Part shown: in pieces, positions 8,959 to 17,345 of the stretch
Layout: every line of letters starts with the position of its first letter
Position numbering within the stretch: the first letter of the stretch is position 1
Source of the DNA: Autumnicola psychrophila
GTDB taxonomy: Bacteria; Bacteroidota; Bacteroidia; Flavobacteriales; Flavobacteriaceae
Direction: 5' to 3'
Assembly (NCBI RefSeq): GCF_031846645.1
Contig: NZ_JAVRHN010000005.1
Location: forward strand, 186,001-250,000
DNA: 64,000 nucleotides
Made by a program: the position numbers and the translations under genes
The notes under the pieces: model-generated
The model's input: the letters and a program-made list of their open reading frames with translations, nothing else
Told to the model about the DNA's origin: nothing
Databases searched by the model: none

Positions 8959-10311
8959 ATGGTTATGGCAAGTATCAAAATTGTATTGCGCAAAAATATG
9001 ATGAAAAAGGACGGCACTATTCCTTTGGCTCTTAGAATTAGCGAAAATTATAAGACAAATTACAAGTGGCTGGGTCAATATATTTCCGAAAAGGACTGGG
9101 ATAAAGTTGCAGGAAAAGCCAAGAGAACCTATCCTAATCATAAAAAGCTGAACAACTTTTTGATGAAGAAGTTGACAGAGGCAAATGATCTTTACTTTGA
9201 TTCTAAAGATGAAAGCATGACACCAAAACAGGCTAAACAAAAATTGAAAGGACCAGGTGGCTCTAAGTCATTCTTTGCAGTTGCAGCAGAACGAATTAAG
9301 AGTAAACATGATCGTGGAACTTTTTCGGTTGCTAAATCAGAGCTTTCCATTTTATATAATATTGAAGAGTTTCTTACTCTTAAATCCTCGTCCTCCAAAA
9401 ATGATGTAATTAAAGCTATAAAACAAAGAAGAAAGGATAGGGTGAGTAAAGCACGGAAATCTCAATACTCTTTTATGGATGGCATAGATCATTTTAAGAA
9501 AAATAAGACTTTGAAGTTCCGGGATATCGATCAAGCATTTATAGAGAGATATAAAACTTTCTGTTCTACCTACTTGAATCAGAAAACACGTACTATATCA
9601 AATCAACTAATTTTCATTAGAACGCTTTTTAATATTGCTATTAAAGATGGAACTGTAGCTTCGAAATTTTATCCATTTGCGGGAGAAAAGGAAAAGATAC
9701 GAATCGGTTCGGGTAACAAAATTGGCCTTACAACTAAGGAAGTTGAAAAAATAGAATCCCTACAATTTGAGCCTCAATCATCAATCTGGCATACGCACAA
9801 CGTATGGTTGATTGCCTTTTACTTTGCTGGCATACGTATTTCAGATGTGGTCAAATTAAAATGGGCTAATTTTAAGGATAACCGACTTTATTATGTTATG
9901 AATAAAAACGAAAAACCCTTAAGTCTTAAAATTCCTGATAAAGCTAATGTCATATTGAATTTTTACAGAAAAAATCAAAAAGAAAATAATGGGTATGTAT
10001 TTCCCTTTCTAAAGGATTCAAAGAGTGACAACGCAGAGGATATTTTTATAAAAACTAGAAATTCAACAAAACTGTTTAATAAATATTTGAAACGAATTGC
10101 CAGCCAATGTGAAATTGATAAGAATTTATCAAATCATATTGCACGTCATAGTTTCGGGAATATAGCTGGGGATAAAATACATCCTTTAATGCTTCAGAAA
10201 TTATATCGACATAGTGACTTAAAAACAACTTTGAACTATCAGGCAAATTTTATTCATAAAGATGCCGATGATGCTTTAGACAAAGTTATTAATTTCTCCG
10301 TTAACGGGTAA
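8959..10311 (+). CDS. Tyrosine recombinase / phage-type integrase
   Basis: A 450-residue site-specific recombinase. The N-terminus (about 1-80; MKKDGTIPLALRIS, YISEKDWDK) is the arm-binding domain common in Bacteroidetes element integrases. A SAM-like core-binding domain follows at about 170-225. The catalytic domain shows the first Arg in AGIRISDVVKLKW near 292, HIARHSFG near 392 (the H-x-x-R box), and RHSDLKTTLNY with the nucleophilic Tyr near 426. All key residues are present, so it should be active. It stands alone between two half-tRNAs and inverted repeats, with no other element genes, which suggests a minimal or decayed integrative element. A second ATG two codons in is an alternative start. 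Confidence 0.92.
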   Translation: MVMASIKIVLRKNMMKKDGTIPLALRISENYKTNYKWLGQYISEKDWDKVAGKAKRTYPNHKKLNNFLMKKLTEANDLYFDSKDESMTPKQAKQKLKGPGGSKSFFAVAAERIKSKHDRGTFSVAKSELSILYNIEEFLTLKSSSSKNDVIKAIKQRRKDRVSKARKSQYSFMDGIDHFKKNKTLKFRDIDQAFIERYKTFCSTYLNQKTRTISNQLIFIRTLFNIAIKDGTVASKFYPFAGEKEKIRIGSGNKIGLTTKEVEKIESLQFEPQSSIWHTHNVWLIAFYFAGIRISDVVKLKWANFKDNRLYYVMNKNEKPLSLKIPDKANVILNFYRKNQKENNGYVFPFLKDSKSDNAEDIFIKTRNSTKLFNKYLKRIASQCEIDKNLSNHIARHSFGNIAGDKIHPLMLQKLYRHSDLKTTLNYQANFIHKDADDALDKVINFSVNG

Positions 10312-10408
10312 ATACAAAGCGAGCGCCGTTTCTGCAATAGGGATACTTTGGTCGTTTTGAAGTACGGAAATAGAAAAATTTTTGGATTTCATCTGTTGCT
10401 GCCATGGT

Positions 10409-10431
10409 TTTTCAACGGCTATGGTTGAAAA
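10409..10431. repeat. 8-bp inverted repeat downstream of integrase gene
   Basis: TTTTCAAC, seven bases (GGCTATG), then GTTGAAAA. It could form a hairpin at the end of the integrase transcript, but there is no T-run, so a terminator call is weak. A recombinase-related site is possible. Confidence 0.4.
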
Positions 10432-10476
10432 TATCTACATCTTCGGTTACAACGATTAATTTTATTAATGAAGATA

Positions 10477-10522
10477 GGTTCATAATCCGGAGGTCGGGGG
10501 ATCGTGCCCCCTCTCGCTACCA
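10477..10522 (+). pseudogene. 3' fragment of a second CAU-anticodon tRNA, degenerate
   Basis: The plus strand starts GGTTCATAATCCGGAGGTC. The anticodon CAT is followed by GGGGG-ATCGTGC-CCCCT and CTCGCTACCA. It resembles an elongator tRNA-Met 3' half, but the T-loop lacks the usual TTC start and the T-stem/acceptor strand is one base short. No 5' half precedes it. It points outward at the right end of the integrase islet, opposite to the initiator-tRNA fragment at the left end. Confidence 0.65.
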
Positions 10523-10530
10523 ATAAAAAT

Positions 10531-10561
10531 AAGGCCTTCGAGAAATCGAAAGCCTTTTTTC
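10531..10561. terminator. Rho-independent terminator after the right tRNA fragment
   Basis: AAGGCCTTCGA-GAAA-TCGAAAGCCTT with one internal mismatch, followed by a T-run. The GAAA tetraloop and position mirror the terminator at the left end of the islet. Confidence 0.8.
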
Positions 10562-10569
10562 TTTTATCA

Positions 10570-10589
10570 AGTACAGAATAAGTACAGAA
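10570..10589 (-). repeat. Right copy of perfect 20-bp inverted repeat
   Basis: AGTACAGAATAAGTACAGAA is the exact reverse complement of 8907-8926. It lies just outside the right terminator. Confidence 0.85.
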
Positions 10590-11024
10590 CTTTGATATTT
10601 TCAGGGTTGGCATTTGAATTGTTACTTTTTGATCTTTATTGTAGGTAAATTTTATTTTTTCCGGGAAAAACGAGCACATATAATATCTAACCAATTTTGA
10701 AAAATTGTACGTTTTGAATTTTTCGTAATAATTCACCGAAACCACATGGCCTGCCGCCTTTTGCTTTTGTATAGCCAAGCAATTCAGAAATTGGGCGACT
10801 AAGAATTCTATGAACGCTGAATGCTACTCTCAATAACCTAAACATAAACGCTCTTCACCTTAAACATTTATAGCAGAACGTGCATGCAGGTTGTGTATTA
10901 AACAGAAAGTTAAAATATGCTAAAAATGTGATAAACCCATAATAACTAAGGTTTTATATTTAAAATCAAAAGGTCTTTTACATCGTTAAACTGTAATTTC
11001 GAAATAAACTTAAAAAATATAACG
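10590..11024. other. Intergenic region upstream of the copper-storage-like gene
   Basis: No gene is supported; the minus-strand open frame through here reads across the tRNA fragment and the terminator. A TAATTTCG at 10994-11001, about 24 nt before the downstream ATG, differs from the Bacteroidetes -7 consensus TAnnTTTG at one base and may be the promoter of the cysteine-rich protein. Confidence 0.45.
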
Positions 11025-11345
11025 ATGAGAAATGAAGAATTAGTTAAAGGCATGTCAAACTGCGTAAATCACTGCAACTGGTGTGCGGACGCTTGTTTAA
11101 ATGAAGAAAACCTAAAGGATATGGTTGAGTGCATAAGACTGGACAAAGCTTGTGCAGCAGTATGCAGGGCATTAAACGACATTCTTGTTACAGAATACAA
11201 GGATGTTCAAAATTTGGTGGATTACTGTATTGAAATGTGTGAAAAATGTGCGGAAGAGTGTGAGAAATTTGATTCCAAGCATTGTAAAGACTGCGCAGAA
11301 GCCTGTAGGGAATGTGCTAAAAATCTCAGAAATTTTAGAGCTTAA
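11025..11345 (+). CDS. Four-helix-bundle copper-binding protein (Csp/DUF326-like)
   Basis: A 106-residue, leaderless protein with 15 cysteines (13, 17, 20, 24, 36, 43, 47, 68, 72, 75, 79, 87, 90, 94, 97). Most are spaced 3-4 residues apart, so they would line the inside of a four-helix bundle. This is the signature of cytosolic copper-storage proteins, which hold many Cu(I) ions per chain and can assemble as tetramers. The absence of a signal peptide points to the cytosolic (Csp3-like) branch. It is a single gene with its own terminator just downstream, and it fits the copper theme of the window. Copper storage is inferred from the family; another soft metal is possible. Confidence 0.88.
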   Translation: MRNEELVKGMSNCVNHCNWCADACLNEENLKDMVECIRLDKACAAVCRALNDILVTEYKDVQNLVDYCIEMCEKCAEECEKFDSKHCKDCAEACRECAKNLRNFRA

Positions 11346-11367
11346 TCCTTGTAAACTTAAACTATTT

Positions 11368-11400
11368 AAAGGCTGCTAAAAAAAAGCAGCCTTTCTTTTT
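11368..11400 (+). terminator. Rho-independent terminator of the Csp-like gene
   Basis: GGCTGCT, an A-rich loop, then AGCAGCC and a T-rich tail, starting 22 nt after the stop codon. Confidence 0.85.
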
Positions 11401-11402
11401 CT

Positions 11403-12347
11403 ACCCGTTATATCTGATACAGAAACTTTTTCGCGCCCCCGGTAATTTCAATAATTTGAAATCTACGTTTGATCCCAATAAACAGCTACAATTCGAATTC
11501 AGAACGCTCCGTTCCGGTCTTAGGATTCAAAAATTTAGCTTTCACCGCTTTTTTGTGTAGCGCAATATTTCCTTCCTTCCGACAACTATTCCCGAAACTC
11601 CAATTCATGTGGTGGTGGTGGGCAGAAGCTACCTAAGCTGCAATACAATTTTATGACTCAGGGGCTGTAGACCTGGAACAGATTATTTAGATTATGATTG
11701 TCACAGGAACAAAACCGGCCTACAGTACATAAATGATTTACCAGGACCCACTACAACAATTGTATGGGAAACTGCTCCCCAATAGTTAAAATTAAAAAGA
11801 TGAAGGTAAAATATAGAATTATAATTCTCTTTGCTATTCTGATGGGATTCCAAAGTTGTTATCGTATAATGCCTTCCAAAGGCGGCGGCCAGCTGGATGA
11901 TGTTCCTGAAAAGCGAAATGTAGTAAATTAATTACCACCTCAAAGACCTGTTTTATTTCTATCTCTTCCGCATTAACACAAAAGCACTCTATTGGCTTAC
12001 AGACACGGGTCCGCTTGATTATTCAGCTTATTATACTTGTCCTAAAAAGAAAAGCAAAAAAGAACGCGGCGTACTCATATAAAATGAAGTTTGCCCTATT
12101 TTGAAAAAGCTTATTGAGCCGGGAGGTCAGGCCTATTTCACTCTTGGAAAACTATTAATTCAAGGGCTACAGCTCTTTAAAGTTTACCGTAAAGAAATCA
12201 TCCTGAAAATCACTCCCAAAGACAAAAATTACATTTAACACAATTTTTATGTAATTAAATTTTCAAGCTATTTAATTTGTAAAAGCGTTTAATACTCAAT
12301 CAAATTAAGCTTAAATCAGAAATAACTTCTAACCAAATAATCTAAAA
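11403..12347. other. Long region with no intact gene, decayed coding sequence
   Basis: No frame above about 50 codons looks genuine. Short coding-like pieces are interrupted by stops, including the lipoprotein start at 11800 and a stretch near 12091-12238 (EPGGQAYFTLGKLL...) in an open but headless frame that I do not recognise. It reads as gene remnants between the two copper-linked genes. Confidence 0.6.
11800..11931 (+). pseudogene. Truncated N-terminus of a lipoprotein, possibly a sorbosone/PQQ sugar dehydrogenase
   Basis: A 43-codon frame has a good lipoprotein signal (hydrophobic core, then GFQSC) and continues MPSKGGGQ, which resembles the mature start of Bacteroidetes PQQ-dependent sorbosone-dehydrogenase-like lipoproteins. 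It ends at a stop where the catalytic propeller should begin, and no continuation is seen in other frames. I read it as a relic. The family guess rests on about eight residues and is weak. Confidence 0.4.
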
Positions 12348-12911
12348 ATGGAAAATAATCAAAACAACAAAAAGCCTTACATAAAGTTTTTTTTAATGAT
12401 AGCAACTTCAATGATTGCCATGTTCTTTCTGATGTATGTACATTCTTACCAAATTATAGATCATTTTTGGTATAGTGAAACCAGATTGTTTATGACAATG
12501 ATCATGGGAGGGGCAATGATCATTATTATGTTATTGTATATGCTCAACATGTACAAAAACAAAAAAGCTAATATGCTCACTCTTGCTTTCGGAGTTTTAC
12601 TAATAGGTGGTTCGATATGGCTGGTACGAAGCCAGGTAACTGTTTCAGATACAGATTACATGGAAGGCATGATACCTCACCATTCAATCGCAATTTTAAC
12701 CAGCGAACGTTCTCAAATAGAAGATGTTAGGGTAAGAGAGCTTGCAGATAAAATCATTAAGGCGCAGCGTAGGGAGATCATGGAAATGCAATGGCTAATA
12801 AATGACATAAGAGAAAACGGCATAGTAGAAACAGAGGAAGAAAAAAAGGAACGTCCGGTTCCAGATTTTGAAGGTACGGTCGAGAAAGAGACCATAGATC
12901 TATATGAATAA
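12348..12911 (+). CDS. DUF305 domain membrane protein
   Basis: A 187-residue protein with three membrane segments (about 12-31, 43-66 and 74-92) followed by a soluble part with a single DUF305 repeat: DTDYMEGMIPHHSIAI near 102-117 and the helix KIIKAQRREIMEMQW. DUF305 proteins are ferritin-like-superfamily helical proteins that often accompany copper-resistance genes. The His-His pair and the flanking Met and Asp residues are candidate ligands. A short acidic tail ends the protein. It stands as a single gene, with a Csp-like gene upstream and a TMEM220-like gene downstream. A role in copper handling at the membrane is inferred from context; the biochemical function of the family is not settled. 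Confidence 0.85.
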   Translation: MENNQNNKKPYIKFFLMIATSMIAMFFLMYVHSYQIIDHFWYSETRLFMTMIMGGAMIIIMLLYMLNMYKNKKANMLTLAFGVLLIGGSIWLVRSQVTVSDTDYMEGMIPHHSIAILTSERSQIEDVRVRELADKIIKAQRREIMEMQWLINDIRENGIVETEEEKKERPVPDFEGTVEKETIDLYE

Positions 12912-13021
12912 CTAAATTCTTGCTAAATCGGCTAATCTTCTTAAATCACGTTTATAACTTTAAATGAGAACCTCCAGCACCTTGTGGGGCGAAGCTGACT
13001 AATGTTCAAAACCAACTTTTC

Positions 13022-13414
13022 GTGAAAATAGCCAATGGATTTTTTGCAGTAATTTTTCTTGTTTCTGCCGCTATACAACACAACGACCCGGATCCACTTT
13101 TATGGATGTCAATATATGGCTACGGTGCACTGATCTGTACCCTGGCGATTTTCCGGAAGGATAGTAGGATTTTACATTATGCAGGCCTGGCCGTTTTCGT
13201 TTCTTACGCTGTGTATTTGTTTTTTATTCATAACGGCGTCTACACCTGGTTCAGCTTGCATTCTGCAGAAAATATCACCGGATCAATGTCAGATGAAAAA
13301 CCATGGATTGAAGCCACCCGGGAATTTTTCGGGCTTCTTATTCTCAGTTTTGCCCTTTTATTAAACCTGATCTTTCGAAAACAGAGAAAAGGCTCTACCT
13401 CTTCCTATAGCTGA
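13022..13414 (+). CDS. TMEM220-like small membrane protein
   Basis: A 130-residue protein with four membrane segments and the motif AAIQHNDPDPLLWM at about 16-29, which is the hallmark of the TMEM220 family (bacterial and eukaryotic members of unknown function). It starts at GTG; no ATG in frame would keep the first membrane helix. The gene directly precedes the ebo operon with 91 nt between them, so it may be co-transcribed with it, but no terminator or promoter settles this. No function can be assigned. Confidence 0.75.
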   Translation: MKIANGFFAVIFLVSAAIQHNDPDPLLWMSIYGYGALICTLAIFRKDSRILHYAGLAVFVSYAVYLFFIHNGVYTWFSLHSAENITGSMSDEKPWIEATREFFGLLILSFALLLNLIFRKQRKGSTSSYS

Positions 13415-13505
13415 AATTAAGATAAATACAACAGAGGATGAAGATTAGATTTCTTATATTAAAAAGGCATTGGCACATCGAACTGCAACCAAAAATTTAA
13501 TCACA

Positions 13506-14345
13506 ATGAAACAGCCACAAAAACTACTGCTAGATTGGATCGCTGAGGTTTGTTCTTCAGAAGAAGTAAAATGGCTTGAGGAGGAAGAAAAAAAGTTCAG
13601 ATCTCAAGGAAATGAGAGGGATCTGGTATTAGCTTTTTCTAAGGTTCCTCGAAAAATTACCCGAAAAGATCTGAATATTGGGCCTGAAGAAACCTTTAAG
13701 GCGCAAACGCTGAAAAAGAATTGGCATCCGGAGAATCTTGATTCAGAGCAGGCGGCAAGAATTCTGCTTCTGCTTTCTTTTGCGTCAGAGAAGCCGGAAG
13801 AATTTTCAGGTACAGTTGAAAAATTGTTGGAAACTGCAGATCTAAATGAACAAATCACTATTTATTCAGCTCTACCATTGTTTCCTAATCCTGAAAGATT
13901 TCTCCAAATAGCTTACAGCGGTACCCGTTCTAATGCTACCTCTGTCTTTGACACCATTACATTGGAAAATCCTTATCCTTATGAACATTTTTCAGAAGAA
14001 GCTTATAATCGGCTGGTACTTAAAGCCGCTTTTATGGAGAGGCCTTTTTGGAAAATTGTCGGCATCCCCGAACGTGCCAATCCGGTACTTGCTGAGTTAC
14101 TGCTGGATTTGGTCTCAGAAAGATGGTCTGCCGGCAGGGAGTTTAATCCACTCGTCTGGCGATTAATTACTCCTGCCTTAACTGAAAATCGCTTTCGGGA
14201 ATTTAAAACAAGGGCAAAACAAATGGATCCCATAAATGAAGAAGCTGTTGTTCTTGCTTATGAGCAACATAAAAATTCTTCAACTCCGGATTCCCGAAAG
14301 TGGGAAGAATTACTTGAAAAATGGGAAACTCAAAAACACACCTAA
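13506..14345 (+). CDS. eboA: EboA domain protein
   Basis: First gene of a complete eboABCDEF operon. The 279-residue, mostly helical soluble protein has no recognised catalytic motif; EboA is defined by its position in ebo clusters and shared sequence (here KWLEEEEKKF, NLDSEQAARILLLLS). In cyanobacteria the ebo genes are needed to move the scytonemin monomer to the periplasm, and related clusters occur in Bacteroidetes and Pseudomonas. I chose the ATG at 13506 because the frame open upstream begins at a TTG with sequence unlike the family. EboB follows after 10 nt. The molecular role of EboA is not known. Confidence 0.85.
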   Translation: MKQPQKLLLDWIAEVCSSEEVKWLEEEEKKFRSQGNERDLVLAFSKVPRKITRKDLNIGPEETFKAQTLKKNWHPENLDSEQAARILLLLSFASEKPEEFSGTVEKLLETADLNEQITIYSALPLFPNPERFLQIAYSGTRSNATSVFDTITLENPYPYEHFSEEAYNRLVLKAAFMERPFWKIVGIPERANPVLAELLLDLVSERWSAGREFNPLVWRLITPALTENRFREFKTRAKQMDPINEEAVVLAYEQHKNSSTPDSRKWEELLEKWETQKHT

Positions 14346-14355
14346 ATATTGACAT

Positions 14356-15267
14356 ATGAAATTTATAGATCCACACATTCACATGACATCCCGAACTACA
14401 GATGACTACAGCCGTATGCGCGAGGCAGGAATTGTAGCTATAATTGAACCTTCTTTTTGGCTTGGCCAGTTACGAACAAATGTTGGCACATTTAAAGACT
14501 ATTACAGTAGCCTTATAGGCTGGGAAAGGTTCAGGGCGAGTCAGTTCGGGATCAAACACTATTGCACCATCGGCCTTAATTCAAAGGAAGCCAATAATGA
14601 AGAACTGGCAGAACAAGTGATGGATCTGCTGCCCCGGTTTGCTCTCAAGGAAGGTGTTGTGGGAATAGGGGAAATAGGATTTGACGAACAAACAAAAGCA
14701 GAAGAAAAATACTTCAGAAAACAGCTGGACCTGGCAAAAGAGCTGGAACTACCGGTGCAGATCCATACACCGCACAGGGACAAGAAAAAAGGTACTTCTT
14801 TAAGCATGGATATATGCCTGGAGCATGGACTTGACCCGGAATGGGTAGTAATAGACCACAACAACGAAGAGACAGTCAAAGAAGTTCTGGACAGAGGTTT
14901 TTGGGCAGGGTTTACTATATATCCCAACACCAAAATGGGAAATGAACGTATGGTGGAGGTTGTGAAGCAATACGGTTCAAAGAATATATTCATAAACAGT
15001 GCCGCCGACTGGGGGATTAGTGATCCTCTCGCAGTCCCAAAAACAGCTGCCCTAATGCAAAGAAGAGGTATTGATCAAAAGGATATTGAAAAGGTAACCT
15101 ACGGCAATGCACTGGTTGCATTTGGACGCAGCGGACAAATGAAAGAAGAGGACTGGGAAACGGAAAAAGAAATTGATCTCAATGCCAAATTCTCGGGGAA
15201 TTCGGTTCTACGTGGGGAACAAATTCCGACTTCTCAATCAAACGAAGAGGACATCCTAATAAAGTAG
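14356..15267 (+). CDS. eboB: TatD-family metal-dependent hydrolase EboB
   Basis: A 303-residue amidohydrolase-fold protein. Metal ligands are visible: DPHIHM at residues 5-10, Glu in GIGEIGFDE near 113, His in VQIHTPH near 137, DHN near 162 and Asp in NSAADWG near 218. The set is what TatD-like enzymes use to bind two divalent metals for phosphoester or amide hydrolysis. In the ebo operon it presumably hydrolyses an intermediate of the unknown Ebo product; the real substrate is not established. It lies 5 nt before eboC. The cytoplasmic location follows from the lack of a signal sequence. Confidence 0.9.
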   Translation: MKFIDPHIHMTSRTTDDYSRMREAGIVAIIEPSFWLGQLRTNVGTFKDYYSSLIGWERFRASQFGIKHYCTIGLNSKEANNEELAEQVMDLLPRFALKEGVVGIGEIGFDEQTKAEEKYFRKQLDLAKELELPVQIHTPHRDKKKGTSLSMDICLEHGLDPEWVVIDHNNEETVKEVLDRGFWAGFTIYPNTKMGNERMVEVVKQYGSKNIFINSAADWGISDPLAVPKTAALMQRRGIDQKDIEKVTYGNALVAFGRSGQMKEEDWETEKEIDLNAKFSGNSVLRGEQIPTSQSNEEDILIK

Positions 15268-15272
15268 AATAA

Positions 15273-16148
15273 ATGTTGCCATACCTGAAGCTAATGAGGC
15301 CTGCAAATATCATAACCGCCTTTGCAGATATACTTGCGGGATCATCAATTGTTGCCGGGGGTTTAGTCGTATTTTATAGTGCAGATCTCTACCTGTTATT
15401 GTTGGCGACAGCAGGCTTGTATGGTGGCGGGGTAGTCCTGAACGATTATTTTGATGCCGAAATAGATCAACAGGAACGACCGGAACGGCCTATTCCAAGT
15501 GGACAGGTGACCAAAAAGGAGGCTTTGAGCCTGGGAGTGGTGCTTTTTCTGATTGGAATAGCAGCTTCTTTTGTGGTTAATGTAGTTTCAGGGTTTTTGG
15601 CAGTGGCTATTGCAGTTTTAGCCACCGCTTATGACGCCAAAGGGAAACATATTGACTGGATAGGCCCCATAAATATGGGGCTTTGCAGGGGTTTAAATCT
15701 CCTCCTGGGAATGTCAATACTTCCTGCTATCACTGGGGAAAACTGGTACCTGCTATTCATTCCGGTAATTTACATTGCAGCCATAACCTCCATTAGCAAA
15801 GGTGAGGTAACAGGTTCTACCCGGAAACCCTTATATGTGGCAGCTTTTTTTTATCTTTTGGTCATTACAGCTATTGCATATTTGGGATATGAATCAGAAG
15901 CCAGCGACTTCTTTTCCACTGTTCTGTTTGTAATCCTGTTTGCAGCTCTTATCCTGCCTCCCCTTGTTCGGGCTATTAAAGAACCTTCAGCTAAGAAAAT
16001 ACGCCTGGCTGTAAAAGTGGGGATCATCTCCCTGATTGTTATGAACGCAGCCATTGCGGCTTCCTCAGCAGGTCTTGTTTTTGGGCTTGTGGTGTTGACT
16101 CTTTTACCCTTTTCTTTCCTGACCGGAAAATTGTTCCCGGTCACTTAA
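15273..16148 (+). CDS. eboC: UbiA-like prenyltransferase EboC
   Basis: A 291-residue integral membrane protein with about nine membrane segments and both aspartate-rich motifs of the UbiA superfamily. The first is NDYFDAEID followed by RPERPIPSG (about 57-77), and the second is YDAKGKHID (about 119-127). These bind the Mg2+-diphosphate of a polyprenyl donor. EboC would attach a prenyl or similar lipid group to a polar acceptor made by the other Ebo enzymes, giving a membrane-bound product. The acceptor is unknown. Five nt separate it from eboB and nine from eboD, so the operon is tightly coupled. Confidence 0.92.
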   Translation: MLPYLKLMRPANIITAFADILAGSSIVAGGLVVFYSADLYLLLLATAGLYGGGVVLNDYFDAEIDQQERPERPIPSGQVTKKEALSLGVVLFLIGIAASFVVNVVSGFLAVAIAVLATAYDAKGKHIDWIGPINMGLCRGLNLLLGMSILPAITGENWYLLFIPVIYIAAITSISKGEVTGSTRKPLYVAAFFYLLVITAIAYLGYESEASDFFSTVLFVILFAALILPPLVRAIKEPSAKKIRLAVKVGIISLIVMNAAIAASSAGLVFGLVVLTLLPFSFLTGKLFPVT

Positions 16149-16157
16149 AACCTTGTT

Positions 16158-17345
16158 ATGAATTCCAAAATAAGTGCTCAAAAAACAAACATCCGGCAAA
16201 GCTTCACTCTACCTGTAGCGTATGACGTGTATTTTACCGAAGATCTTTTTGCCCCTGCAAATCCCACTTTTAAGCAGGTATTCAGTCGAAAGACAGAAAA
16301 AAAATTAAAGCTCTTATTTGTGGTTGACAGTGGTTTACTTGAAAAAACACCGGGCCTTCAGGAAAAAATCAGGACTTACTGCGAAGATATTTTACAACTC
16401 GAGGATTTTCCCGATCCCATCATTCTACCGGGTGGCGAAGAGAGCAAGAACTATTTAGATCACGTTACTTCTGTTCTGGATCAAATTAATAAATATGGCA
16501 TTTCCAGGCATTCGTTCGTAGTAGCTATTGGAGGAGGCGCCGTGCTCGATGCCGCAGGATTTGCAGCAGGCATTGCGCATCGCGGAGTAAGACTGATAAG
16601 AGTTCCCACCACTGTTTTATCCCAGAATGATTCGGGCGTGGGCGTCAAAAATGGAATAAACTGGTACAACAAAAAGAATTTCCTGGGAACCTTCACCCCT
16701 CCCTTCGCTGTCATCAATGATCAGCAGTTTTTACGAACTTTAGAAGAAAGAGACTGGCGAGGCGGCATTTCTGAAGCCGTGAAAGTGGCCCTTATTAAAG
16801 ACAGGAATTTTTTTGACTGGATTAAGAATGACACCGAAAGACTGGTCAACCGGGATAATGAAAGTATGCAGTACCTCATTTACAGATGTGCAGAGCTTCA
16901 TTTAGAACATATCTCTTCGGGAGATGCATTTGAAACAGGCTCCTCCCGGCCTCTTGATTTTGGCCACTGGGCAGCTCATAAACTGGAACAGTTCACCAAT
17001 TACTCCTTAAGACACGGGGAAGCTGTTGCTATAGGAATCTCTCTGGATTGCGTCTATTCATGGAAGACCGGCTTGATAAAAAAATCTACTTGTGACAAGG
17101 TGCTTCAACTACTTTGGAATCTGGGTTTCAGATTATATACGCCGGAATTACTTCGATTGGAAGAAAAAGAATTTGAGGTGCTCGAAGGCCTTCAGGAATT
17201 TCGGGAACATTTAGGCGGGGACCTCACTATTATGCTACTTGAAGAAATTGGCAAGGGGAAAGAGGTACATCAAATAGATCAGGATAAAATGAAGGAATCC
17301 ATCCTTTTTCTTGAGAAGGAAGATCAAAAAATTGGTGCATCTTGA
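16158..17345 (+). CDS. eboD: 3-dehydroquinate synthase-like sugar phosphate cyclase EboD
   Basis: A 395-residue member of the dehydroquinate synthase superfamily. The NAD-binding stretch AIGGGAVLDAAGFAAG (about 119-134) and RVPTTVLSQNDSGVG (about 150-164) are intact. Metal ligands fit Glu in GGISEAVK (near 205), His in DFGHWAAHKLE (near 275) and His in LRHGEAVAIG (near 291). Sugar phosphate cyclases turn a keto-sugar phosphate into a carbocycle such as 2-epi-5-epi-valiolone, so EboD likely makes a cyclitol core. Substrate specificity (DAHP, sedoheptulose 7-phosphate or other) cannot be told here. It overlaps eboE by 4 nt. Confidence 0.92.
   Translation: MNSKISAQKTNIRQSFTLPVAYDVYFTEDLFAPANPTFKQVFSRKTEKKLKLLFVVDSGLLEKTPGLQEKIRTYCEDILQLEDFPDPIILPGGEESKNYLDHVTSVLDQINKYGISRHSFVVAIGGGAVLDAAGFAAGIAHRGVRLIRVPTTVLSQNDSGVGVKNGINWYNKKNFLGTFTPPFAVINDQQFLRTLEERDWRGGISEAVKVALIKDRNFFDWIKNDTERLVNRDNESMQYLIYRCAELHLEHISSGDAFETGSSRPLDFGHWAAHKLEQFTNYSLRHGEAVAIGISLDCVYSWKTGLIKKSTCDKVLQLLWNLGFRLYTPELLRLEEKEFEVLEGLQEFREHLGGDLTIMLLEEIGKGKEVHQIDQDKMKESILFLEKEDQKIGAS

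Noticed and set aside
10419..10778. Minus-strand 119-codon frame beside the integrase
   Set aside because: It reads straight through the tRNA fragment and terminator hairpin, and its middle part is the translation of the tRNA sequence. No family resemblance.
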